Shown: positions 45,003-64,000, counted from the first letter of the stretch. The stretch: 64,000 bases of DNA from Piscicola geometra (GCA_943735955.1 OX030961.1:3984420-4048419), one strand, 5' to 3'. Translations and numbers: made by a program. The notes: a model not told the origin generated them from the sequence alone.

Positions 45003-48000
45003 TCAAGCTTTGAACAACGAAGAAAATAGAACATTTATTTTTGCGTCATTTTCGATGATGTTGCTCTCAACTGCGGAGATGAGACTTAGTTGCATCAAGA
45101 TGGCCTGATCCAGCTCCCTGAGTTGCTTCTTCATTGGTTCCAGCACTGCTTCCGTCTTGCTGGTCATAGGAAATATCATTAAACCAATGGATGGAGGACA
45201 TTTAAAAACCTGATTAAATTAAAGTTTGTTTGAGCTATATCAAAACTATGTTCTAGTGCACCAAAATAAAAATTACTGCATCTTCTAAGGCCCCAAAATA
45301 AAAAGTATTCTATCTTCAAAGGCACTAAAGTTAAGATCACTGTATCTTCTAGTGCACCAACCTCTCTTCGGCCTGCTGCAGCGCTTGGTTCGCCTTGGTT
45401 TCCTCGTTCCAGGTGTTGAGTTCCTTCAGCATGGAGTCCATGTCCTCTTGCAGAAAGTCCATCGTTTTGCCTGTCGGGAGATGGAGATGATGACTTGGCA
45501 GTGAAGATTGCATGGTGTTCTATTGGCGAGTGTGCTTTACCAAAAAATAGGTTGTTTTTGTTTTTTAGAGTTAGGCTTAGAGTAAGGGTTCAAAAAAAGT
45601 TCTACTAATAAAAGTGACCAGTAAAAGTGATGAAAGAATCGGAATATCATGCTTCTGGTTTTATGAAAAAGCCTCGCTTATTCAATGTAATTTCATTGCA
45701 AAGTTAAGATCTATTGCGAACCTAAGGGGTTAATGCTTTTGGTGGATAGTTGGACCATCTCCCTGATCTCTTCTATTTGCTGTGCCATGCCCTCCTTCTC
45801 CTTCTTCTGTATGCCTTCATACTCGTCCTAAAAGCAATGAGAATTCATCTAGTGATTGATGATGAAGTGGAAGAATGGAAATGTGAAGTTAGACAGAAAT
45901 AACGATGAAACAGTGGAGGAATGAAGAGATGAAATTTAAAATGAAAATATCGATAGTTGAAAGATGCCTTGTGGACTGCGGTGCTCTTTTGCGCTGCCAC
46001 CAACTCGAGCTCCTTCTTGCTTTCCAGTATGTTCTTCACAAGGGTTCCTATCCAAAATGTCCAAAAATATGGCATTCGAAAATAAATATAAAATGAAATG
46101 ATTAATGTTTGCGTTTTTTGAACGAGTCAATTCTTCATTTAAAATGCCGCCAACCGTGTTCAGCGGCATCTTGTCCACTCTCAACCTCCACCACCGTCTC
46201 ATCAGCCAACGGCATGGCATCATCCTTGATTATATAGTCATCGTCGTCGTCATCGTCGTCATCAACCACATCCATCTTCTTCTCCATCGTTGCAATGGCA
46301 ACTTCAGCTCTGAAACGGGAAATCAAGTTTGAAAAAAGTAAATGGAAAATCGAAACTTTTGCCTGACGAGACAACACGAGTGCAGAAAAAGCGACAAAGT
46401 CAAGTCGGACAAAGCAGCAAAGTGAGATTAAAAGCAAGCACACCAAAGAAGCTTCCACATGAGAGTCCATAAAAAGTACAAATATTACATTGCAGTACCC
46501 TACAACTTATACGCCTTATTTTAATTATAAATTTAATTTCAATTAGAGTCAATTCTTTCAAACAGATTACGCTGAAACGCAGGCGATCGTGGACGCCCAC
46601 CAACTAACATCTGAGTGACTTGCTTGGGCTTCGGAGGGGCAGGCCTTGCACTGTTGGGTCTGTTCGTTCTGTCAATGATGTTGGTGACTTGCAGGCAGTT
46701 ACCCATGCAAGATATTGACGATCGCTTCCGAAAGCATTGATGGGACAGAAACAACTCGCGAACCTGTTGTTCCTCTCGCTGCTACTCTGACGGTTCTTCC
46801 TGACGTCTTCTTTCTCCACCTTGCTGCCACCCACAAGCCCCTCCTCCTCTTCCTTTTGCTCCTCTTTCTCTCTCTTGTGCCTCTCTCTGCTGTGTCTTCT
46901 AGAGCCACTTCTCTCTTTCGTGTGCCTCTTTGACCTGCTTCTTTCTTCACTCTCTCCTCCTTCTTCTTCTTTTCGTTTTTTACTCCTTTTTTCATCCTTA
47001 TTTTTTTCATCCTTATTTTTTTCATCCCTATTTTTTTCATCCTTATTTTTTCCATCCTTACTTTTTTCATCTTTCTTTCTCTCACTTCTCTTTCTATGCT
47101 CTTCATCCTTCTCAGATCTTTTGTGTTTTGCTTCATCCTCCTCCCCATTCTTTCTTTTCTTCCTATCTTCCTTATGTTTTTCATTTTTTTCACCACCATC
47201 TCGTCTTTTTTCACCATCATCTCGTCTTTTTTCACCATCATCTCGTCTTTTTTCACCATCATCTCGTCTTTTTTCACCATCATCTCGTCTTTTTTCACCA
47301 TCATCTCGTCTTTTTTCACCATCATCTCGTCTTTTTTCACCATCATCTCTTTTTTTCTCACCATCTTTCGATCTATGTTTTCTTTCTTTCTTTTCATCTT
47401 TTTCTTTTCTTTTTTCTTTTTTTTCTTCAGGCTTTTCTTCGTTTTGTTCGTCGCCATGTATTCTTTTCTTATCATCACTTTTGTTTTCTTTATCTTGACT
47501 GCTTTTTTCTTTTCTTTTCTTTTTTTCTTCCCGATCTTCAGATCGAGTTTTCTAAAAAAACATCCTTTATACTTACAAATTTTAAATTTACTTTAATTTT
47601 TCATACAAAACAACTACTTCAAGTAATTGTACATTGACTCAATAAAAATAAATCACCGTTGTTTCACTTTCTTTGAGAGATGGAGAGAGGAATCTTTTGA
47701 CATATTCATCATTGTCAACCTAGAAAACAAAATAAAACATTAAAATAATAAGCCAAAATTTTTCCCGAAAAATTAGATAAATTGAAAAATTAAATCCAAA
47801 ATGAAATTGTTTATTTCGATCAGTAAAGAGCAAGTACAAATAGGTACATTCTTATTGATGGCAAGGGCAAGCAGCTGGAGCATCTCGTTGGTCTTCTCGG
47901 GCTCCGCTCCGGCGATCATCTTGCTCGGTCTCGAAGGCACCTTTTCGCCCGTCACTAACGCTGCAATATCATATAATATAGTATCATATAATATGAGAGT

Positions 48001-48568
48001 TTCTCAAACATTTTCAGAATTTTGCATAAATATTACAATTTGAATTTATTAAAAAACATTTAAATTGATTATACTTACATATAAAATCAATGACTTTTTG
48101 AAGAAACTCTAGTTTAGCCTCTTTATCCTGTAATAAAATCTATTTTATAATTTCATAAAGTCTTTCTTGTAAAACCTATGAAAAAATAAAATTAACTGAA
48201 AAGTGTTACAATAAACTGATAAATACATAACTATATGTAAAATTGAAAGTAAGGATTAAACAAAAATTTTACTTTGACGTTGTCAGAATCCATTTCTGTT
48301 TCACTAAATAAACCTTTCATGAAACCTGTCGTTTTGATGACCTACAAATCAAAGATCTTTGATTCAGTTAATATGAGATTTAAATGAATTTATAATTTTA
48401 CATTTAAAATGTTAAAATGTTAAAACTTACAGATGTACAAATGTCGTGTAAAAACCTAAAAGGTGGTTTACTGAGAAGTTTTTCTGTCAATGGTGGTTTT
48501 TTAATGACATTACCCAAAGTATTTTGAGTTTTTGTTATTATTTCAGCATTTATTATTTTTAAACTCAT
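45003..48568 (-). CDS. TRAF3IP1: TRAF3IP1/IFT54 (MIP-T3) homologue with a frameshift in exon 1
   Basis: Intraflagellar transport complex B subunit for building cilia, which also binds microtubules. Exons: 48568-48432, 48341-48273, 48127-48079, 47960-47848, 47719-47657, 47551-46756, 46687-46564, 46309-46155, 46047-45968, 45827-45722, 45470-45362, 45159-45003. The N-terminal CH-like domain is clear: [80 protein letters not shown]. The middle is Lys/Glu/Arg-rich, and the C-terminal coiled coil has [19 protein letters not shown]. Exon 1 is 137 nt where 138 are needed: one base is missing at 48480-48483, splitting the conserved block over two frames. Adding one base makes the whole 1959 nt, 652 codons plus stop. 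The ends of exons 6, 7 and 9 are approximate; exon 9 may use a GC donor (AAG then GCATCT). Confidence 0.9.
47204..47355 (-). repeat. In-frame 21-bp coding repeat in IFT54 (RRDDGEK x about 8)
   Basis: About seven to eight perfect 21-bp units encode consecutive RRDDGEK heptads in the charged middle region of IFT54. The length is a multiple of three, so the frame is kept. A second, shorter series of DEKNK-type pentads follows at 46990-47070. Confidence 0.85.
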
Positions 48569-49831
48569 TATTGAGACTTTTCAGGCTTAAACAAATAATT
48601 CAATAATCCACAAGCTTCGCCGTCTCTATGGAAACCTAACAATTAAAATAACATACGACTAAAAGACAAATCTGTTTAAATGGGTAAATAAATTATTATT
48701 TTATTTATATCCTTCAACCATTTTTTATTTTAAAACCACTGGTTTTTATACAGTTTTTTTTCACAGTTTTATTAATCTTGCATAAGCTAGGCATATGATG
48801 ACATAGGCTGCTAACATGGATTTAATCATAATAATATTGTTATTAATAGTATTATTTGTTTAATTATTAATGATATAATCATTGTTATCATAAAAAAAGA
48901 CACACTTGAACGAGATGTTTATTGAAGACAAAACGAAACGAACTCTTCGATCGCTCAAGAAAACAATATTCAAAGGAGGTCAACTTGCAAATCGGCACGC
49001 GCGAAGCTGCAATGACATTCAGTTAAACTTTCATAGCCACACTAGCAATCTTATATTAGACATGTTTAGTTTAGAGAGTTAAAACAACGCAGGTCTTTTG
49101 ACCTTTATAGTGGTTATAAAAAGAATATATAAAATAATAATCAATCAAAGAAATTTCTACATATAATAATATATATACAATAATGATAATGTTTATAACC
49201 GATAACTAGCATTAATTTGCCCTCTATTGACTGATAGGGCAAACAATACTTGGTTTTTAGGGTTATACAGAAGCACTTCAAAAACTAACTAGTAAATCTG
49301 AACTTGGAATTTGCAATCAGCTTTTAGTTTATAATTCAGCATTTATTAGCTTTAAATCAATTCCATAATTAAATATAGAACTTGATATATTCTATTTTCA
49401 TTGGTTAACCTAGTTATCAACGTTTCGTCCATCCCCGAGCAATAAGACGACCAAACATTGCAGACGATGCACCATGACAACGCATTAAGTGATGTACACG
49501 TCGTAAATACACAAGATATGAACCCGGTATACAGAATACCCATCAATGCAACAAGTTCTCAGTGGGTCAGCAGTGCCTGGAGCACCTTTTTGCAGAGACA
49601 GTGTAATGAGATGATGGTGACCAACCTTGACCGGATCATCTCTGTGCCGCTGACACTGTTTCCGTAGAATAATGCTGTGGTGGTGCGTGTAAAGGAGATC
49701 CTTTACGGTCTCAATGTAGGTCTAGGAAGTTTCAGAAAAACTTATCCAACAACCAAAAAGACATCATCTAGTAACAAAAATTTAAAACTATGCATTCAAA
49801 AATATGAAACTTTAAGATGGCACATTAAAAA
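48569..49831. other. Intergenic region upstream of IFT54
   Basis: AT-rich. It contains the promoter side of IFT54 (not resolved) and a LINE family A 3' end at 49064-49125. The rest shows no gene that I can support. Confidence 0.5.
49064..49125 (-). mobile_element. LINE family A 3' end, copy 2
   Basis: On the minus strand it carries AGGTCAAAAGACCTGCG and TTAACTCTCTAAACTAAAC, as in the copies at 29250 and 53518. No coding part is visible upstream of it. Confidence 0.6.
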
Positions 49832-56202
<6,371 letters not shown>

Positions 56203-59200
56203 CTGTGGTGAAACTAGTTGTAAAACCACTCATAACGTTTTCTTCTGCGTTTATTAAATACTTTAATATTTTTTAATTGATTAATTAATTATTTATTTTG
56301 CTAGTTAAATATTTTTACTAAATTCATGCATCTGAAGCGAGCACGATAGGCCATTATCTGAGTCATCCTTCACAACATCATTTCTATCCACCATATACTC
56401 GCATCATCATAATCATCATTGCCACGTCCACCATCATTATCACAACCATTATTATTCCCACCGCCATCATCATCATCATCTTCATCATCAGAAAGTCCTC
56501 ATCATTGTCATTTGTTCATCTTTATAGCGCTGAACATTTGTTGACATACCCAAACGTGGCATAATGATGAAAGGTTTCTGTTTTGTTTTCTCTGACAATT
56601 TCTACTGAATGTTACAGCTAACTGAGCTGAGCTAAGGTCATACGGCTTGCTAATCTCGTGTTACCGAGGTTTTTACATGTGAGGTAAAGAGGCGGATTCT
56701 TCTGCCATTCCATGCAGGCATTGGGTTATCAACAGACTCACTCCCTTTCACAACTTTGTCTTAAAACAGTTGCCTTAAAGGGGTGTTGCGGCTTTAAAGG
56801 GCGCCAGATCCAGTTGTTTCACTCAGCATTCAACGCCTCATGCACTATTAAGCTCTTGCAGCAATTCAAAGGCCGTAATGTGACTTAAGGCTTTCCTACT
56901 AACCTGTGTAAGTCATTCTTCCATTGAACCGTTAAACATTTAGTCCGGGCTAAAAGCTAAGCGTTGTTGAAAAGTTTTTGAAATGTGGAAAAAGTCAACG
57001 CATGCGGAAGTCATTTCACACTTTAAATATTTTTTACATTTATTAAAACGAAATAACTAGTCGAAATAATTAACACCCCATGCAATTTTCCATAACAACC
57101 AACTTATCTATTAATATCTCTCAGAACACGTTATTCCGTAGTTATTAGAGTTATTAGGCAGGCTGTAATGCAGAGCGATGTGGTTGCACTGAAGGTTTCA
57201 CATGAATGGGCGTCATACCAAGGTGGTTTGTAGCCTTTAGTGGAAGCATGCAAGGTGCGTGCTTTTGAAAGTCGTTCGGGTTCACTCCAAGTTAATAATA
57301 TTCGTCGTTGTATTGTTGAATTTTTAATAAATCCAACAAAAGAGACCTCTGAGTAACTTTGAAATTAAATAAAGTTATGGACCAGATAGATGTGTTAGTT
57401 TGAGGATTAGCGATAAACGGGTTGGAGATTTAAAAAGCGGGAAACATACGGGTTGTTTGAGATTCAAGTTCAAAAGCTGGTGAACAATATGTTTTACACT
57501 GGCACGCTAGCTGATGAGTAACACGAGATCAATTCAATAGCACTGGTCAAATAATTTGATAGACTTGGAGAAGGCAAATTGCTTTTTATTACTTAAATAG
57601 ACGACAGAAACATCATTATGAAAGGAAAGACTCAAGTCGGTAAGGCAAGAAAAGTGAATAATACGAATAAACTCAAAGGAAAATGACTGCGAGTGAGTTG
57701 GAGGCGCTACGATGATGGAGGAAGCGTTTAATGCGCGTGAATATTTGATGGTACGGACGCTGCAAAATATGATTAGCGGCGACAGCGCGTGCCTCTTGCA
57801 GCCCAAAATCTCAGACATTAACCTCTTAGGTTTTCTTTTAAATTATTCACGTTTAATGTTGCCTCAATTTTGTGTAATTCAATAATCGCCACGATTTATG
57901 TGCTGCCACGGTGTCCGCTTGCATGCCGTGCACGCCTGCACAAATACGCGCTCTAATGTCCGTGCAACCTTACTCACTCCACCCACCATCACTCCCCACT
58001 CCCATCTCACCCACTCCACCCACCATCACTATTTTCATTAAGATATAAATACTCCTTCTCTACTCGTTCACCGTTTTCAACTAATTATTATTTGTTTACC
58101 CACTTCATTTTTTGCCATTCCACTCCATTCTGTCCACCTTTTCCCTCAATTCCTTCTTTTTTCCTTCCACTTCTTTGTCCTTTTTCCCCTCTTTTCTTCT
58201 TCCTCTCTCTCCTTTCTTACATCTCTATCATTTTCTCCTTCCTGAAGGCATTACGACTTCCACAAGCACCACGACTCTCAGCAGCTCTTTGATCACTTTG
58301 AAGCATCAAGTTCACACCTCATTAGAGCGTTTTTGAAACTTTTTCAAAGCTGGCGAGGTGTTGTATGTGGCAACTTTCTCGCGTTAATTTTTTCATAAAA
58401 ACACCTTTGTAATCCAGTGTTACTGAGTTAAATCAAATAAATTATTGTTTTTATATTGAGCCGAAGCGCTCACTACTAGCGCATTGGTTGCACTCGAACC
58501 TAGAACCAACAGTTGGTCAAGCCGAGTCTTACACACTTAGCTACCGTTGAAAAGTTATTATCTCTGCAATAAAAAAGTCCATCTAAAAAGTTTTGAGGTG
58601 TTATTGCGGTCATTCATCCGATCGTTGTGCCGTGGAAAAACAGGTCTCTTGGCCCTTTATCTGCGCCCGCTCGATGATAATGATGATGGTCCGATCGATT
58701 GATTCGCACATGACGGAGGTCACAAAAGGCATCAACTCCCTTTTCAATGAGATTGTTCTATAAGTTTAAAAATTTAGATATTTTTTCAAGCTAGAATATG
58801 AACTAATTCAGTAACATTTTATGTAGAAAAACGTATAAAAGTAATTATAATTTTGCATAATATATTATACATTTTAATTTTTCATCAATCTCAACGGATG
58901 AAAGTTTTTATTTTAAAGCCTTTCTAAAAAATAAACGCCAACACTGTTTTTCCACCAGCACGGCAAGCATCATCCACTTAGTTGTCAAAATTACTACATT
59001 CTCACATCAAGGTTGATATCCGTAACATGTTTTTTAAACGTTATTACACTTGCTTCATCAAACACAATAACACGTCTCATTCACTACAAACAAAACATTA
59101 TCTTTCCTTGTTTCCCACAACCATTCTCTTATTAATTTATTCAAGTATTTTAGGACTTCATAACTTTATAGGCTACGTCCCAGTTGAGAAAGTCTGCAGG

Positions 59201-59229
59201 CGTACAGATCTTCTAAGAGTGCAGTGCAG
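56203..59229. other. Upstream/intergenic region with no gene recognised
   Basis: AT-rich sequence with scattered (ATC)n, TCTTCC-type pyrimidine tracts (about 58100-58240) and a dispersed-repeat end at about 57280-57325. The missing 5' exon(s) of the Ig gene could be here, but I could not identify a signal-peptide exon. Confidence 0.4.
58466..58560 (-). mobile_element. tRNA-derived SINE
   Basis: Minus strand shows an A-box-like GGTAGCTAAGTGTGTAAGAC and a B-box match (GGTTCGAGTGC) about 30 bases later. The tail is unlike that of the SINEs at 3969 and 51482. Confidence 0.45.
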
Positions 59230-60470
59230 AAATTAGCAAGAAAATGGCTTCAGCTATGCCAAAAGATTCAACAATTATCCGATACTGGAAACATCAAGGG
59301 CATGTACGACGGCATTAAAAAACCACAGGTGGCATAAACTACAGAGGAATATCTCTCTTCAGTGTCGTGGGCAAAGTGTTCGCACGTGTAGTCCTAAAAA
59401 GATTACAGAAGCTTGCTGATAGGGTGTATCCAGAATCACAAGCTGGGTTCCACGCAGAAAGTTCAGTTATAGATATGATCTTCCCACTCAGACAACTGCA
59501 AGAAAAAGACAGAGAACAACACAAACCCCTTTTCCTAGCTTTCAAAGACCTGACCAAAACGTTTGATCTTGTCAGTAGGAATGAACTCTTCCACATTCTG
59601 GCAAAGATTGGCTGCCCACCAAAGCTCCTGAGCGTAATATAGTGCAACATGATGGGTCGACATCAAGTGCTTTTGAAATCCGCAGTAGCGTCAAACAAGG
59701 CTGTGTTCTCGCTCCCACTCTCTTCGGCATCTTCTTCGCTGTTATGCTGAAACGTGTCTTCGGAGCATCATCAGAAGGTGTATATCTTCACTACCGATCA
59801 GACGGTAGTCTTTTCAACCTGGCTCGTCTAAAGACAAAAGCAAAATACGAAAAGTGACGATAAGAGACATGCTGTTTGCGGATGATGCAGCACTGGTCAC
59901 CCACACTGAAGCAGAACTGCAAAGACTGCTCGACAGGTTTTCTAAGGCATGCAATGAGTTTAGTCTCACAATCAGTCTCAAGAAAACACAGCCGCACCAT
60001 CTCACATCACTGTTAACTATTTTCTGGAAATCGTCAGCCAGCTTACCTACCTTGGTTCGACAATCACTGATGACCTCTCACTAGTTGCAGAACTGAACCA
60101 GAGGATCAGCAAGGCTTTGACAAATTTTACCAGGCTGTCACCAAGAGTTTGGAACAACAAGATGCTGGCAATAAAAACAAAGGCGAGGGCAGCCATCTCT
60201 AGCATGACAACTCTCCTGCGTCAAAGACGCCTCCGAGGGTTGTGACATGTACGTCGGATGGATGATGGCTGACTTCCCAAAAACCTGTTATTCGGCGAGC
60301 TTGCCTGAGGTTGAAGAGCAACTGGCAAGCCATACCTTCGCTACAAGGACGTCTGCAAGCGCGATCTTAAGTCTTCAGAGATCAACGTCAGCACCTGGGA
60401 ATGGCTTGCTGAAGATAAAAGCAGATGGAGGCAAGCTGTGCGCATGTGACTAGAAGCGGGAGAAGTAGGG
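59229..60470 (+). mobile_element. Decayed non-LTR retrotransposon with two internal deletions
   Basis: Ordered fragments of one LINE ORF2 are visible: ARKWLQLCQKIQQLSDTGNI and GMYDGIKK (59236-59320), NYRGISLFSVVGKVFARVVL, PESQAGFHAESSVIDM, LTKTFDLVSRNELF (59338-59640), SSVKQGCVLAPTLFGIFFAV, the catalytic MLFADDAALV (59868-59900), LTISLKKTQ, then LLRQRRLRGL and YKDVCKRDL. Sequence is missing between GIKK and NYRG, and between the RVWNNKML region and the LLRQRR region. Stops and frame changes occur throughout. The wording matches a LINE family that I remember as widespread in invertebrates and fish. Confidence 0.8.
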
Positions 60471-60519
60471 ATTTGTCGGCCTGCCAGTGAAAAGCGCTCC
60501 CGCAGAAAAGAAAAACAGC

Positions 60520-60645
60520 AGCGACCAACAGCCAGCAGCGACCAACAACCAGCAGCGAGCAACAACCAGCAGCGAGCAACAACCAGCAGCGAGCAACAAC
60601 CAGCAGCGAGCAACAACCAGCAGCGAGCAACAACCAGCAGCGAAA
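60520..60645 (+). repeat. 17-18-bp minisatellite, about 7 units
   Basis: Units of ACCAGCAGCGAGCAACA follow directly after the decayed LINE and may have grown from its 3' tail. Open in all frames. Confidence 0.85.
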
Positions 60646-61889
60646 AGTTCTCTAAGGCGCAAAAAGATCATTGTCTACCTAGACTGATGTACGCCAACAT
60701 TATCATTTTCGAAAGCATCATAATCATCATCATCGTCATCAACATCCTCACTATCATCATCATCATTCTTAATTTATACTCGATCCATCAACCAAATTAT
60801 TACGCTTGCCATGCACCACTGATTCGCATCACACACTGACCGAGAACGCTGGCCAAGAAGCTCTGGAGCGCCAAGAACACCATTGTCTTCCACTTCATTG
60901 TCCCTGGTGTCATTCTGCCACCGCTATGTTCAGCTTTTGTGGTCGCAATAGCTTCAACAAAAAGTTTTCATTGCAAAATATTTCGACGTTTGTGTAAAAA
61001 AGTGTCGTAGTTTTTGTGAAGGTCTTTGAGTATTAAAGAACTTTATCAAGCAATCGATGATTTTCCGTAACTGCTCAACCAGGTACAAAGCATGGAGTTC
61101 ATTCCTTTAACACTCCTTGAACGAGCTCCTTGGCACGAAGTTTCTTTCCATTACTCGCTTGTTTGCCATTAGAACTAATCTATCAAAACTCAAAAATATT
61201 TTTTTATAATTAAACAGAAATTTGTCGTCTATTGTTGGGTGTCTTTATCTTAAAATTATGTGCCGATTTCAACTCTCAGCGACATCTCGGATAAGTACGG
61301 GATACTCTTTGGAACCCTTACTCAAGTGTTGTATTCAACAAAACAACAAAGTCAAACAATGCTTCAACGATTACTGATGTGTTTAACAATTGCCTCTTTC
61401 CACCACTGGCACCACAATCGCTCCAGCGTTATAATAAAGTAGCTGAAGTGCAGTGTGGTACAGTGTCTAGCAGCTATCTTGTATATTACACAATATATAG
61501 CAGTTGAGAGATGCTCATGTATCAATGCAATGAGTGTGAGGATGCAAGATTACAAGGGCATTCGTGTGACATACACATACATACAAAGTCATTCACACAT
61601 GGAACATACATACACATACATAAAAACTAACTTATACATAGGACTAAGACATACATACAAACTAACTTATACATGGGACTAAGACATACATACAACTCAC
61701 TTATACATAAGACATAGAAATACACACAAACTCACATTTACAAAGCGTCATTTACTGCGAGTTTTAAAACGGTCGTTAGAGAGGTTTGTGGTCTTAATGG
61801 TGGGTGATTGTGATGGATGCCGTCTTGAAGACTATAAACGCTGGAAGTGGCTTGCTTGATGGAAGGGTTGGATGGAGAAGCGGTGATTG

Positions 61890-62045
61890 TGGGTAGGTAG
61901 TTACTTTGGAGCGGTGGTGGTGGGTAGGTAGTTACTTTGGAGCGGTGGTGGTGGGTAGGTAGTTACTTTGGAGCAGTGGTGGTGGGTAGGTAGTGATTGT
62001 GATGCGGTGGTGGTGGGTAGGTAGTTACTTTGGAGCAGTGGTATA
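61890..62045 (+). repeat. 32-bp minisatellite, 4-5 units
   Basis: GTGGGTAGGTAGTTACTTTGG followed by AGCGGTGGTG recurs at 32-bp spacing; one unit is altered (GTGATTGTGATGCGG). Confidence 0.8.
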
Positions 62046-62276
62046 CGATAGTGAAGCGGTAGTTGAATGAAGGGACTATAAAATTAAAAAAGATGATGAA
62101 ATGGTTTTGAAGAAGTTTCAAAAAATACTGAAGGAAAGATGGAATGCTTTTGGAGAAGGGGTGTAAAGTTATGTAGGGGTGGTGGAAACGTATGCATTGC
62201 GATCGAGTATTATTCAAGTATTGGTGTGTTTAAGTGCGTTGTCAGAAATACTATAAGAATAATTCTATTATTCGAA

Positions 62277-62312
<36 letters not shown>

Positions 62313-63112
62313 GATAATATTTAAAAAATAATGTCTTAGTTTCCAAAACTTCTGTCAACCAATTGAGAATCAAAAACCTGATCAGCTAATTAAGTAATTG
62401 ATAATCACTAAAATCAAGTGAAGGAACAAAGAAGGTATAAATGAAATTTAGGAACTTAATGTCGATTGAAGGATGGGAGAAGTATATTGAAGATTAAGTG
62501 AATTCGAATGACTGCCAGTGATTTCATTAGAGCTCCATCTGCGTGGATGCATTTAAATTACATTCTGAAAGGTCGAGGGCCGAGTCTTTAAAGCAATTAT
62601 CTCATGCGAGCCACTCCACACCTCCAGTACAACCTCTTCTGTGCAACCCTCTGCCTTAAATCCCATAACTTTCAACCCTGATGTCAATCTAAGTGCGCTG
62701 ATGTTTTTTCTACATTGGTTCTACAAGTAAGTCTTTTCAATAAGGTGCATGCCTGAGATGAGACTGCATAAAGGTATCATAGTATTGAATCTAAAGCAGC
62801 CGTCCTGGAAGAGCTTGGGTGCTTCATCAGTAGGAAATGCTTTAAGAACACGATGATGAGTTGATGCGAACACGGAGTTAGGAAGTGCTGTTAGCAATTT
62901 TCGCCACAAAATGAAGATTCAAAATGGAAAAAATAGATTGAAGAAAAGAAAGTGTATGTGTTATGGAGAAGCTAGTAGGTGATTGCTAGGGGGTGGGTGG
63001 GTGGATGGAGTGTGGCGGAGTAGAGTGGTAATGAAGGTTAATCTCTCACTGATTGTATGCTATCGCAAATCCCACTTAATAAGCAAGCTATAAGGAGAGG
63101 CATTACTCATTA

Positions 63113-63380
63113 ATGATGGGGTTGTTGTTGGTGTTGTTGGTGGTGTTGTTGGTGGTGTTGTTAGTGGTGTTGTTGGTGGTGTTGTTGGTGGTGGTGTTGT
63201 TGGTGGTGTTGTTGGTGGTTTTGTTGGTGGTGGTGTTGTTGGTGGTGTTGTTGGTGGTGTTGTTGGTGGTGTTGTTGGTGGTGGTGTTGTTGGTGTTGTT
63301 GTTGGTGGTGTTGTTGGTAGTGTTGTTGGGATGTTGTTGAAAATCATGTTGTTGTTGGTGTTGTTGGTAGTTTTGTTGAA
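63113..63380 (+). repeat. (GTTGTTGGTGGT)n array
   Basis: 12- and 15-bp GTT/GGT units, uninterrupted to about 63330 and then degenerating. Leu/Val-rich plus-strand and Thr/Pro-rich minus-strand open frames are artefacts. Confidence 0.9.
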
Positions 63381-64000
63381 AGAGTAGGTGTTGGTGATAG
63401 TTTTTGAAAATTAAATTTGAATTGAGTGATGATAATAATAAAACTTACGATTACTTGTGTGTATAAAAGTTTCTTCAATAAAGCGGTTCACTAAAGATCG
63501 GCGTGTGTCGCATTGGCGCTTCTTCTGTATCTTGTGGACGTGCCAGAGAGCTTCTATGCTTTGTGTGAGACTATGGTTGTTGGATCCACAAAGTTTTAGG
63601 TATGATTAGCGGTTTTAATTGATCGTTTCAATGTATTCAATGATTTTTGAGGTCTTCTTGTCATAGAAGAAAGTCTAAAGCATAAGAAAGTTCATTAAAA
63701 ACTTTTAGTTGTTAAATAAAGTTTTTAAAATAAATAATTTCAAATTTATAGACATTTACTTGGAGCTGACAATAAAATGGTTTTGTTTATTTATCAGGCA
63801 TGCCATTTCATTATCAAAAGAGGCAACTTTCTAAAAAACGAAATAAATTTCATCAAATTTGACTTCCCTTCACTACATCCACAACTCCTTTCACCACGAT
63901 CTCCACTCCAGAATAAAAAACACTTTTTCTTTAATCATAATTATCATTACCACGCCCACATCATCATCATCACCACCACCATCATCATCATCACCACCAT

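Larger units (their letters stand above)
60650..64000. other. Repeat-rich end of the window, no gene recognised
   Basis: It holds about three CATACATACA-based units of about 38 bp (61570-61740), four to five 32-bp GTGGGTAGGTAGTTACTTTGG units (61890-62045), (TTA)n at 62278-62310, a GTTGTTGGTGGT array (63113-63380) and (ATC)n at the right edge. The remaining DNA is AT-rich without supported exons. Confidence 0.6.

Noticed and set aside
46715..47637. Plus-strand Ser/Phe/His-rich open frames up to 235 aa
   Set aside because: They are antisense shadows of the Lys/Glu-rich IFT54 exon 6.

Overview
This is an AT-rich metazoan nuclear window, almost certainly from an invertebrate with cilia and neurons. 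It has short exons with GT/AG introns and conserved animal genes. The introns and intergenic DNA are full of microsatellites, minisatellites and decayed transposons (piggyBac, hAT, non-LTR retroelements, tRNA-derived SINEs). A three-Ig protein resembling the lachesin family hints at a protostome, but I cannot fix the phylum. All gene models were built by hand from splice signals, reading-frame continuity and remembered family similarity; no search was run.

Layout. About 2.1-18.3 kb (+): the 3' half of a synaptotagmin-7-like gene (linker, C2A and C2B), whose introns hold LINE 3' ends, a broken ST13/Hip pseudogene and an antisense piggyBac derivative. 19.4-22.2 kb: a small hAT-like MITE, a complete-ended non-autonomous hAT element, a tRNA-like SINE and a reverse-transcriptase fragment. 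22.86-26.86 kb (+): a complete mitochondrial ribosomal protein L4 gene (12 exons). 29.5-38.04 kb (+): a complete VIPAS39 (VIPAR/SPE-39) gene (16 exons, 441 codons) that carries a second piggyBac derivative and a 1.77-kb 22-bp minisatellite in its introns.

The right half is transcribed from the minus strand. 44.54-38.38 kb: a large ankyrin-repeat protein (7 exons, about 1811 aa) that I do not recognise beyond its repeats; it converges on VIPAS39. 48.57-45.00 kb: TRAF3IP1/IFT54 (12 exons), with an apparent one-base deletion in a homopolymer of exon 1. 56.20-49.83 kb: the 3' part of a lachesin-like three-Ig cell-adhesion gene, whose first exon or exons lie outside the part I could model. Beyond 56.2 kb I see only repeats, SINEs, a decayed LINE with two internal deletions, and minisatellites.

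The genes do not form an operon-like system. They are neighbours with unrelated housekeeping, ciliary, endosomal and synaptic roles. I found no clearly new biological system. The most interesting items are the unassigned ankyrin protein, the two piggyBac derivatives with three conserved internal hairpins, microsatellites that directly supply splice sites, an ambiguous intron in MRPL4, and the IFT54 frameshift.
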